Part shown: positions 1-6,086 of the stretch, one piece after another
Position numbering within the stretch: the first letter of the stretch is position 1
How the letters are laid out: the number at the start of each line of letters is the position of its first letter
Source of the DNA: Cytophagales bacterium
GTDB lineage: Bacteria; Bacteroidota; Bacteroidia; Cytophagales; Cyclobacteriaceae
Length of the DNA: 9,466 bases
Assembly: GCA_020063545.1 (NCBI GenBank)
Contig: JAGUUF010000205.1
Span: forward strand, 1 to 9,466
Direction of reading: 5' to 3'
Made by a program: the position numbers and the translations under genes
The notes under the pieces: generated by a model
Told to the model about the DNA's origin: nothing
Seen by the model: only the letters and a program-made list of their open reading frames with translations
Databases searched by the model: none

Positions 1-223
1 ACCGGTCGGATAATCCGAGTACCCGAAGTTCGTTGAGCGAAATTATTTCGTCACAAAAAAACAGGTTACCGATTTTATACCCGGCCTCAAGCGCGAGTGC
101 AATTTCCTTCTTTCCCTCAATAACAAACAATTGCTGCTTTCTGCGCTCACGCGGTTTCTCCAGGGCAAGCAAGCTCTTTATTTTAGGATTGTGGGTACTG
201 GAAATAAGGTCGCCCGATTTCAT
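1..223 (-). CDS. TrmH/SpoU-family RNA 2'-O-methyltransferase, N-terminal part (cut by window edge)
   Basis: The reverse strand is open from an ATG at 223 to the window edge, giving 74 codons; the rest of the gene lies to the left. The residues read MKSGDLISSTHNPKIKSL at the start and LFVIEGKKEIALALEAG at about 32-48, then NLFFCDE. This is the pattern of the small substrate-binding domain that precedes the knotted SPOUT methyltransferase domain in TrmH/SpoU proteins, which methylate a ribose 2'-OH in rRNA or tRNA using SAM. The catalytic domain is outside the window, so the target nucleotide cannot be named. The start is well fixed: an in-frame TAA lies seven codons upstream with no other ATG between, and a weak AAGG precedes it. 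It is divergent from the methyltransferase gene at 285. Family assignment is confident from recall of the motif; the specific member is unknown. Confidence 0.85.
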   Translation of the reverse strand, partial: MKSGDLISSTHNPKIKSLLALEKPRERRKQQLFVIEGKKEIALALEAGYKIGNLFFCDEIISLNELRVLGLSDR

Positions 224-234
224 CCGGCCTTGAT

Positions 235-258
235 AAAGTTTTTAACTTTCGGAAAGTT
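235..258. promoter_or_regulatory. Three alternating AAAGTT/AACTTT half-sites in the divergent gap
   Basis: The 61-bp gap between the two divergent methyltransferase genes contains AAAGTT (235-240), AACTTT (244-249) and AAAGTT (253-258), each separated by 3 bp. The last two extend to a perfect 7-bp inverted repeat, AACTTTC-G-GAAAGTT (244-258). The half-sites alternate in orientation with a 9-bp period. No exact TAnnTTTG box is visible on either strand; TAACTTTC at 243-250 has one mismatch but no well-placed -33 box. An operator shared by both genes is possible, but this is inference. Neither strand has a U-tract after the repeat, so a terminator is unlikely. Confidence 0.4.
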
Positions 259-284
259 GGTAAATAAACCCGAATCCGTAAACC

Positions 285-1184
285 TTGAACCCAAAACTTC
301 TGCATCCTTCCTCCTGGACTGACTACGAATTGATTGACTCAGGCGATGGCGAAAAGCTTGAGCGGTTCGGTAAGTTCGTGCTTATCCGGCCCGAACCACA
401 GGCCATATGGAGTAAGGTGTTGTCGAATAAAGATTGGACAGTGCATGCCCATGCCCGGTTCGACCGGGAACAGAAAGATCGGTTCCGGTTTACCGATGAG
501 GTTAAAGGCGGGTGGAAGAAAATCAAACCCATCCCCGAAAGCTGGCAGGTTCAATACAAGTACAACCACTTTAACATTAGCCTGCGCCTTGCGCTTACCG
601 GGTTTGGTCATGTGGGTGTTTTTCCTGAACAAGGGTCAAACTGGAATTTCATTTACGATACCCTCACGTCCTGGAAGTTGCCCAGCGCGCGGGTGCTTAA
701 TTTGTTTGCCTACACCGGGGCAGCATCGGTAGTGGCCCGCATGGCCGGTGCCGAAGTAACCCACGTTGATGCTTCACGGCCCGGACTTAACTGGGCCAAC
801 CAGAACATGCAACTGAATAACCTGAGCGACATCCGGTGGGTGTATGAAGATGCATTTAAGTTTGTTAAACGCGAAGTAAAACGGGGCAACAAGTACAATG
901 GTATTATTATGGACCCGCCACCCTATGGCCGCGGACCGGAAGGAGAAAAGTGGACCCTGCAGGAACAACTCAACGAGTTGGTACGGTTAAGCAGCGCGTT
1001 GCTGGAAAGGAAAAATTGTTTCTTCATTCTCAACATGTATGCCGTTGGGCTTTCTTCGCTGGTTGGGTTAAATGTTGCTAAAACCCATTTTGAGAACGTG
1101 GCCTTTGAGTGGGGCGAGTTTTACCTGAAATCGAAACACAACCGCGATTTGCCGATGGGTACTTTCCTGAGGATGAGTGGGTAG
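285..1184 (+). CDS. Class I SAM-dependent methyltransferase, RlmI/RlmK-like (COG1092 type)
   Basis: This 299-residue protein resembles the class I methyltransferases related to the 23S rRNA enzymes RlmI and RlmK. Residues 1-125 form an N-terminal region including YELIDSGDGEKLERFG and IRPEPQAIW, which I recognise from Bacteroidota homologues. The Rossmann methyltransferase core follows: SAM motif I LNLFAYTGAAS (138-148), the acidic motif II residue D162 in HVDAS, and motif IV DPPPYGRGPEGE (210-221), which in this family contacts the target base. No PUA domain is evident, and the protein is shorter than the roughly 390 residues of RlmI. The start is TTG at 285: an in-frame TAA two codons upstream rules out an earlier start, and conserved-looking sequence begins at once. 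It probably acts on RNA in the cytoplasm, but the substrate is not shown by the sequence. The Uma2 gene follows after 19 bp. Confidence 0.85.
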   Translation: MNPKLLHPSSWTDYELIDSGDGEKLERFGKFVLIRPEPQAIWSKVLSNKDWTVHAHARFDREQKDRFRFTDEVKGGWKKIKPIPESWQVQYKYNHFNISLRLALTGFGHVGVFPEQGSNWNFIYDTLTSWKLPSARVLNLFAYTGAASVVARMAGAEVTHVDASRPGLNWANQNMQLNNLSDIRWVYEDAFKFVKREVKRGNKYNGIIMDPPPYGRGPEGEKWTLQEQLNELVRLSSALLERKNCFFILNMYAVGLSSLVGLNVAKTHFENVAFEWGEFYLKSKHNRDLPMGTFLRMSG

Positions 1185-1203
1185 AATTTTTGTAACTTTA
1201 AGC

Positions 1204-1740
1204 ATGTTTACGGAGAGACTTGTACAGCGGCCGAAAACCATCATGGAACTTTACCACATGCTTCCTGAAGGCACGTTGGCCGAAGTTATTAACGGTTCAT
1301 TGTTTATGTCACCCTCACCAAACACCAGGCATCAGCGTATTCTCGGAAAATTATACCTGCGAATAGCGGAGTTTGTTGAACAAAATGATTTAGGTGAAGT
1401 CTTTTTTGCTCCTTATGATATTTATCTGGATGAAACAACTAACGTGGTAGAACCTGACTTGGTGTTTATATCCAAATCGAAACTTTCGGCAATTAAGCCA
1501 AATGGTTTTCACGGTGTACCGGATTTGATTATTGAAATCCTCTCACCTGGTAATTCAGGCCATGACACCAAAACCAAAAAAGATCTCTACGAGCGATTTG
1601 GTGTAAGTGAGTACTGGATTGTTGACCCTGAAAGCAATACAGCTACCGGGTTCAGCTTAAGCGAAAAATCATATATCGAAATCGGATCCTTTACAGGTTT
1701 GATAAAAAGCCAACTGCTTACTAATCAGTTCGGGTTTTAA
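1204..1740 (+). CDS. Uma2-family PD-(D/E)XK nuclease-like protein
   Basis: This 178-residue protein matches the Uma2 (DUF820) family, which has a restriction-endonuclease-like fold; the biological role of most members is unproven. Visible family signatures are EVINGSLFMSPSPNTRHQR (27-45), EPDLVFIS with the putative metal ligand D85 (83-90), IIEILSPG with E111 (109-116), then K125/K126 before DLYERFGVSEYWIVDP (127-142). The active-site set therefore looks intact. ATG at 1204 is chosen because the motif TIMELYHMLPEGT begins near residue 12. A GTG at 1177 would overlap the previous gene, and ATG 1243 would trim residues before the usual motif. The gene is visibly AT-richer than its neighbours (18 of 60 bases are G or C at 1381-1440), suggesting a different origin. 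A near-consensus box AATTTTTG lies at 1185-1192, so it may have its own weak promoter. No partner gene or antitoxin is adjacent. Confidence 0.85.
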   Translation: MFTERLVQRPKTIMELYHMLPEGTLAEVINGSLFMSPSPNTRHQRILGKLYLRIAEFVEQNDLGEVFFAPYDIYLDETTNVVEPDLVFISKSKLSAIKPNGFHGVPDLIIEILSPGNSGHDTKTKKDLYERFGVSEYWIVDPESNTATGFSLSEKSYIEIGSFTGLIKSQLLTNQFGF

Positions 1741-1750
1741 ACGGCTTCTT

Positions 1751-1770
1751 CCCGCGCGCGGGTACTTTCT
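1751..1770 (+). terminator. Possible weak terminator after the Uma2 gene (GC palindrome)
   Basis: Ten bases after the Uma2 stop there is a perfect 12-bp palindrome, CCCGCGCGCGGG (1751-1762). As RNA it could form only a 4-bp stem with a CGCG loop, followed by the poor T-rich run TACTTTCT. It may end the upstream transcript weakly or act as a protein site just above the typA promoter. Evidence is limited to symmetry and position. Confidence 0.25.
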
Positions 1771-1784
1771 TCGTGCTTATTGGT

Positions 1785-1792
1785 TATCTTTG
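1785..1792 (+). promoter_or_regulatory. Candidate typA promoter -7 box TATCTTTG
   Basis: TATCTTTG matches the Bacteroidota -7 consensus TAnnTTTG exactly and lies 49 bp upstream of the typA ATG, which would give a leader of roughly 40-45 nt. The -33 side is weak: only TTTC at 1766-1769 is present, with a short 15-bp spacer. The box is the only exact match in the gap before typA. Confidence 0.5.
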
Positions 1793-1832
1793 CGCCCTTA
1801 ATTAAGCAGGAACTAACTTTTTAAGCGGATTT

Positions 1833-1837
1833 GGAGG
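1833..1837 (+). promoter_or_regulatory. Shine-Dalgarno site GGAGG of typA
   Basis: GGAGG lies four bases before the typA ATG at 1842. It is the clearest Shine-Dalgarno sequence in the window and confirms the typA start. It stands out because most other starts here have little or no such signal, as is common in Bacteroidota. Confidence 0.7.
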
Positions 1838-1841
1838 ATTT

Positions 1842-3653
1842 ATGGACGTAAACAAGATCAGAAACATTGCCATTATTGCCCACGTTGACCACGGCAAAAC
1901 AACGCTGGTGGATAAAATGCTGCATGCCGGTCACCTTTTTAAAGATCACGAAAACCCGGGCGAACTCATTATGGACAGCAACCCGTTGGAGCGCGAACGC
2001 GGTATAACCATCCTGGCAAAAAATGTGTCGGTACGGTATAAGGATTATAAAATCAACATTATTGATACACCCGGCCACAGCGATTTTGGTGGTGAAGTTG
2101 AACGTGTTCTCAATATGGCCGATGGCTGTTTGTTACTGGTTGATGCCTTCGAAGGCCCCATGCCGCAAACAAGGTTTGTGCTGCAAAAGGCACTGCAACT
2201 GGGCTTGAAGCCGATTGTTGTAATCAACAAGGTTGACAAAAAGAACTGTACGCCTGATGAAGTGCATGAACAGGTATTTGACCTGATGTTTGCCCTGGAT
2301 GCCACCGAAGATCAACTTAACTTTCCAACGTATTACGGTTCGGCCAAGCAAGGCTGGATGAGTACAGATTGGAAAAAACCGACAACCGATATTACACCGC
2401 TGCTCGAAGGCATCATTAACTACATCCCTGCGCCAAAGGTTGAAGAGGGCACCACGCAGTCATTAATCACTTCATTGGAATACTCATCGTATATCGGGCG
2501 GGTGGCCATTGGGCGGATGCACCGCGGTGTTTTGAAAAGCGGCCAGCCGGTAGCCTTGGTGAAACGCGACAGCAAGGTGGTAGTAAAAACGCGCATCAAA
2601 GATTTATATGTGTTCGAAGGATTTGAAAAGCAGAAGGTAGAGGAGGTGAAGTCGGGTGAGATCTGTGCCATGGTGGGGCTTGAGGGTTTTGAAATTGGCG
2701 ATACCGTTGCCGACCCCGAAAAACCCGAGGCAATGAAATCCATTGCGATTGATGAGCCGACCATGAGTATGCTCTTTACTATTAACAATTCGCCTTTCTT
2801 TGGCAAGGAAGGGAAGTTCGTTACATCACGCCACATCAAAGAACGCCTCGATCGCGAGCTTGAAAAAAACCTCGCCCTTCGTGTTGGCGATTCCGGCTCG
2901 GCCGACAGCTTCATTGTGTATGGCCGGGGTGTATTACACCTGTCAGTGCTTATCGAAACCATGAGGCGCGAAGGCTATGAACTGCAGATAGGCCAGCCCC
3001 AGGTTATTTTTAAAGAGATAAATGGCGAACGGTGCGAACCAGTAGAAGAACTGACCATTGACCTGCCTGAAGCCGATGCCGGCAAAGCCATTGAAACGGT
3101 TTCCATCCGCAAAGGCGAAATGACCAACATGGAACCCAAAGGTGACCGGATGATTCTGAAGTTTGTCATTCCTTCGCGCGGTATCATCGGTTTGCGAAAT
3201 TATTTATTGAATGTTACGGCAGGCGAAGCCATTGTTACGCACCGTTACAAGGAATATCAGCCGTACAAAGGCGAGATACCGGGCCGCATTAACGGTTCGC
3301 TGATTGTAATGGAAGAGGGCGAGGCCATACCATACAGCTTGCATAACCTGCAGGACCGCGGTAAATTTTTCATTGAGCCGGGTGAGCCTGTTTACGAAGG
3401 CCAGGTGATTGGCGAACACAGCCGGGCGGGCGACCTGGTGGTGAACGTTACCAAAACCAAAAAACTAACCAACATCCGCGCCTCCGGAGCTGACGAGAAA
3501 ATGAAAATAGCACCGCCCGTTAAATTCTCCCTCGAAGAAGCGCTGGAATACATCCAGTCGGATGAGTACGTTGAAGTAACCCCGAAATCCATCAGGTTGC
3601 GCAAAATCCTGCTGAAAGAAAACGACCGGAAACGCGAACGTAACAAGGGCTGA
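1842..3653 (+). CDS. typA: Translational GTPase TypA/BipA
   Basis: This is a complete 603-residue TypA/BipA, the usual length for the family. The protein is a cytoplasmic GTPase of the EF-G/LepA group that binds the ribosome and supports large-subunit assembly and stress or cold growth. G motifs are all present: P-loop AHVDHGKT (13-20), switch I RGITI (53-57), DTPGHSDFGGE (75-85), NKVD (129-132) and GSAKQGW (166-172). They are followed by an EF-Tu-like domain 2, an EF-G domain V-like region containing EPVEELTIDLPE, and the BipA-specific C-terminus with SRGIIGLRNYLL and a basic tail. The start is supported by GGAGG four bases upstream and the canonical N-terminus. A -7 box lies at 1785. Its TGA overlaps by one base the ATG of the TPR gene, so the two are probably translationally coupled. 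Nothing looks truncated or altered. Confidence 0.97.
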   Translation: MDVNKIRNIAIIAHVDHGKTTLVDKMLHAGHLFKDHENPGELIMDSNPLERERGITILAKNVSVRYKDYKINIIDTPGHSDFGGEVERVLNMADGCLLLVDAFEGPMPQTRFVLQKALQLGLKPIVVINKVDKKNCTPDEVHEQVFDLMFALDATEDQLNFPTYYGSAKQGWMSTDWKKPTTDITPLLEGIINYIPAPKVEEGTTQSLITSLEYSSYIGRVAIGRMHRGVLKSGQPVALVKRDSKVVVKTRIKDLYVFEGFEKQKVEEVKSGEICAMVGLEGFEIGDTVADPEKPEAMKSIAIDEPTMSMLFTINNSPFFGKEGKFVTSRHIKERLDRELEKNLALRVGDSGSADSFIVYGRGVLHLSVLIETMRREGYELQIGQPQVIFKEINGERCEPVEELTIDLPEADAGKAIETVSIRKGEMTNMEPKGDRMILKFVIPSRGIIGLRNYLLNVTAGEAIVTHRYKEYQPYKGEIPGRINGSLIVMEEGEAIPYSLHNLQDRGKFFIEPGEPVYEGQVIGEHSRAGDLVVNVTKTKKLTNIRASGADEKMKIAPPVKFSLEEALEYIQSDEYVEVTPKSIRLRKILLKENDRKRERNKG

Positions 3654-4489
3654 TGATGCGGATACCTGCGTTATTCTTTTTGATGCTTATCGCATCCGGT
3701 GTATTTGCCCAGCAAAAGTGGAGTGCACTTGAAACGGAAGCAGACACACTCCTCAATAATCAGCAGTTTGTTCAGGCAATTGGTAAATATAATAAGGTAA
3801 TAAGCCTTCAACGAAAAGCAAAGTACACCGGCCCTGCCGTAACCCGGTACAAGCGGGCAGTTTGTCTTTTTTACCTTCAGGAGTTTGACCTCGCTCTTTC
3901 CGATTTGAATTTTTTTATACCGAAGAACCCGGATTTTCACCAGGCGCGCTTGTTGCGGGCATTCATTTACCGCGAACTCCGCAATCCTGAAAAGCAACTG
4001 GCCGATATCAACGAGGTTTTGGCCGTTGATCCATGGAATATTGATCTTTTAAAATGGCGTGCCGGGGTGTTGCTCGAAACAGGTGAATATGAAAAGGCAC
4101 AGGCCGATTTGCTGAAGGTACAGGAAATCCAAAACGATGAGGAGGTTGAATTATACCTCGGCCTTTCCTGGTATTACCTTGATGATGCTGATGAAGCACT
4201 GCGTTGTTTTAACAGGGCCATTGAACTGAACGGGGGCTATGTGCCAGCTTACCAGTATGCCGGCATGCTTTGCGTTGAACAGGGGGCCTTTTCGCTGGCC
4301 CTGACTTACATAGACCTTGCCCTGCGCCTTGAGCCCGGGAGTCCTCAGTTGCAATTTTATAAAGGAATTACCCTGGTCGAGTTGGGAAAAACCGATGAAG
4401 GATGCCGTTTTCTGAACAAAGCTTTTTATGCCGGTATTGACGAAGCTACCGGTTACCTGATGGAGTTTTGCTACAAGGTTGAGGATTAA
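3653..4489 (+). CDS. Secreted tetratricopeptide-repeat protein
   Basis: This 278-residue protein has a signal peptide (MMR, hydrophobic 6-18, likely cleavage after VFA at residue 19) with no lipobox cysteine, so it is probably a soluble periplasmic protein. The mature part is made almost wholly of TPR-like helical hairpins, roughly at 24-57, 65-93, 96-127, 130-160, 164-194, 198-228 and 231-260. Typical TPR positions are visible, for example LGLSWYYLDDADEALRCFNRAIELN and ALTYIDLALRLEPGS read in parts. TPRs are protein-binding scaffolds; no catalytic domain is present, so the partner is unknown. The start shares one base with the typA stop (TGATG), and a second ATG follows at once at 3656. Placement with typA suggests co-expression, not necessarily a shared function. 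A terminator-like hairpin follows 30 bp after the stop. Confidence 0.85.
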   Translation: MMRIPALFFLMLIASGVFAQQKWSALETEADTLLNNQQFVQAIGKYNKVISLQRKAKYTGPAVTRYKRAVCLFYLQEFDLALSDLNFFIPKNPDFHQARLLRAFIYRELRNPEKQLADINEVLAVDPWNIDLLKWRAGVLLETGEYEKAQADLLKVQEIQNDEEVELYLGLSWYYLDDADEALRCFNRAIELNGGYVPAYQYAGMLCVEQGAFSLALTYIDLALRLEPGSPQLQFYKGITLVELGKTDEGCRFLNKAFYAGIDEATGYLMEFCYKVED

Positions 4490-4501
4490 CCGGTTGCAAT
4501 A

Positions 4502-4513
4502 ATTCAATTGAAT
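4502..4513. repeat. 12-bp perfect palindrome ATTCAATTGAAT upstream of the guaA promoter
   Basis: ATTCAATTGAAT is self-complementary over all 12 bases and ends four bases before the TTTG -33 box of the guaA promoter. A dimeric regulator binding there is possible, but AT-rich palindromes also occur by chance. Confidence 0.35.
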
Positions 4514-4517
4514 GACC

Positions 4518-4548
4518 TTTGGCAGGCGATGTTGCCCTGCTATTTTTG
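4518..4548 (+). promoter_or_regulatory. guaA promoter, Bacteroidota type (TTTG-N19-TATTTTTG)
   Basis: TTTG at 4518-4521 and TATTTTTG at 4541-4548 match the Bacteroidota -33 and -7 consensus boxes (TTTG and TAnnTTTG) with a 19-bp spacer, within the usual range. It is the best promoter in the window. The -7 box ends only three bases before the guaA ATG at 4552, so the predicted transcript start falls at or next to the start codon. Confidence 0.75.
4520..4547 (+). terminator. Probable intrinsic terminator of the typA-TPR transcript, overlapping the guaA promoter
   Basis: Bases 4520-4526 (TGGCAGG) can pair with 4536-4542 (CCTGCTA), giving seven base pairs with one G-U and a 9-nt loop, followed at once by five Ts (4543-4547). 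The position, 30 bp after the TPR stop codon, suits a Rho-independent terminator. The T-run is the same sequence as the -7 box of the guaA promoter. Stability was judged by eye, not calculated. Confidence 0.5.
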
Positions 4549-4551
4549 CAC

Positions 4552-6078
4552 ATGCCAGAGCAGGTACTGATTCTTGATTTCGGTTCCCAGTACACCCAGT
4601 TAATTGCCCGTAGGGTGAGGGAACTTAACGTGTATTGCGAAATCCATCCCTTTAACAAAATTCCGCCACTTACCGGTAACATTAAAGGCATTATCCTGTC
4701 GGGCAGCCCATGCTCGGTTCGCGATGCCGGCTCCCCCGATGTTGACCTTAACCTGTTTGGCAATCTTCCAATACTGGGTGTGTGCTATGGCGCACAACTT
4801 ATTGCCCATAAAAATAAGGGAAGTGTGCTGCCTTCGCATGCCCGCGAATACGGCCGGGCACGGCTTACCACGGTTGACCACCACAGTGAGTTGCTCAAAG
4901 AAATTTCACTGGATACCCAGGTGTGGATGTCGCATGCCGATACGATTGCCCAGGTTCCCGATACCTTTCAGATCATCGCCAGCACACCATCGGTTAAGGT
5001 TGCGGCCTACCGGGTAACGGGAAAGAAAATCTATGGCATACAGTTTCACCCCGAAGTGACCCATACCATTGAAGGCAAGAACCTGCTTCGGAATTTTGTG
5101 GTACACATTTGCGGTTGCTCGCAGGATTGGACACCCGATCAGTTTGTGGAAACTACCGTTGCCGATTTGAAGAAAAAACTTGGAAACGACCAGGTGGTAA
5201 TGGCACTCTCCGGAGGGGTTGATTCAACCGTGGCCGCTACGTTAATCCACCGGGCTATAGGTAAAAACCTGCATTGCATTTTCGTTGATAATGGGTTGCT
5301 GAGAAAAAACGAGTTCAGTCAGGTGCTTCAGTCGTACGAAGGCATGGGCCTGAATATTAAAGGTGTTGATGCCCGGCAGAAGTTTTATACTGCATTAAAA
5401 GGATTGAGCGACCCCGAAGCCAAACGCAAAGCTATTGGTAAAACCTTTATCGATGTTTTTGATGACGAAGCACACGCAATAAAAGATGTGAAGTGGCTGG
5501 GCCAGGGCACTATCTATCCCGATGTGATTGAATCGGTTTCGGTAAAGGGTCCTTCGGCAACAATCAAATCGCACCACAACGTTGGCGGTTTACCCGAAAC
5601 CATGAAATTGCAGGTGGTTGAGCCGCTGAACACCCTGTTTAAAGATGAAGTGCGAATGGTTGGTAAAACACTGGGCATTGATCCGGCTATCCTGGGCAGG
5701 CATCCGTTTCCCGGCCCTGGCCTTGGCATCCGCATCCTGGGCGAAATAACCGAAGCGAAAGTGAAAATACTTCAGGATGTTGACGCTATTTTTATCAATG
5801 CCCTGAAGCAGCACAGCCTGTATGAATCAGTGTGGCAGGCGGGTGCCGTGCTGCTTCCGGTGCAGTCGGTAGGCGTAATGGGCGATGAGCGCACCTATGA
5901 ACAGGTGGTGGCGTTGCGTGCGGTAACCAGCACCGATGGCATGACTGCCGATTGGGTGCATTTGCCGTATGCTTTTCTGGCCGATGTATCAAGCGACATC
6001 ATTAATAAAGTAAAAGGAGTAAACCGTGTGGTGTACGATATTAGTTCAAAACCACCTGCAACCATTGAGTGGGAGTAA
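4552..6078 (+). CDS. guaA: GMP synthase (glutamine-hydrolysing), GuaA
   Basis: This 508-residue enzyme converts XMP to GMP with ATP and glutamine, the last step of GMP synthesis, in the cytoplasm. It is complete. The class I glutamine amidotransferase half starts ILDFGSQYTQLIARR and carries the catalytic triad C78 (GVCYGAQ), H166 and E168 (QFHPEVT). The ATP-pyrophosphatase half has the P-loop SGGVDST (220-226) and the dimerisation/XMP-binding C-terminal domain with HPFPGPGLGIR and the conserved end KPPATIEWE. ATG 4552 is chosen because homologues begin a few residues before LILDFGSQY. An upstream TTG at 4519 would add 11 residues and would lie inside the -33 box. The gene heads a probable three-gene operon; the next ORF starts 8 bp after its stop. 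Confidence 0.97.
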   Translation: MPEQVLILDFGSQYTQLIARRVRELNVYCEIHPFNKIPPLTGNIKGIILSGSPCSVRDAGSPDVDLNLFGNLPILGVCYGAQLIAHKNKGSVLPSHAREYGRARLTTVDHHSELLKEISLDTQVWMSHADTIAQVPDTFQIIASTPSVKVAAYRVTGKKIYGIQFHPEVTHTIEGKNLLRNFVVHICGCSQDWTPDQFVETTVADLKKKLGNDQVVMALSGGVDSTVAATLIHRAIGKNLHCIFVDNGLLRKNEFSQVLQSYEGMGLNIKGVDARQKFYTALKGLSDPEAKRKAIGKTFIDVFDDEAHAIKDVKWLGQGTIYPDVIESVSVKGPSATIKSHHNVGGLPETMKLQVVEPLNTLFKDEVRMVGKTLGIDPAILGRHPFPGPGLGIRILGEITEAKVKILQDVDAIFINALKQHSLYESVWQAGAVLLPVQSVGVMGDERTYEQVVALRAVTSTDGMTADWVHLPYAFLADVSSDIINKVKGVNRVVYDISSKPPATIEWE

Positions 6079-6086
6079 ACAGGGAT

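Noticed and set aside
33..233. 66-codon plus-strand open frame at the left edge
   Set aside because: The same DNA encodes a recognisable TrmH/SpoU substrate-binding domain on the minus strand, so this frame is a shadow.
334..732. 132-codon frame overlapping the methyltransferase gene
   Set aside because: It is an out-of-frame reading of the methyltransferase; the real frame carries the SAM motifs and runs the full length.
1193..1200. TAACTTTA as a promoter -7 box for the Uma2 gene
   Set aside because: It differs from the consensus at the last base and has no -33 box at the right distance; the overlapping AATTTTTG is no stronger, so no promoter was called.
2420..2962. 180-codon open frame on the minus strand inside typA
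   Set aside because: It lies wholly antisense to well-conserved TypA sequence, has a Ser/Arg/Phe-rich composition typical of a complementary-strand shadow, and shows no recognisable domain or start signal.
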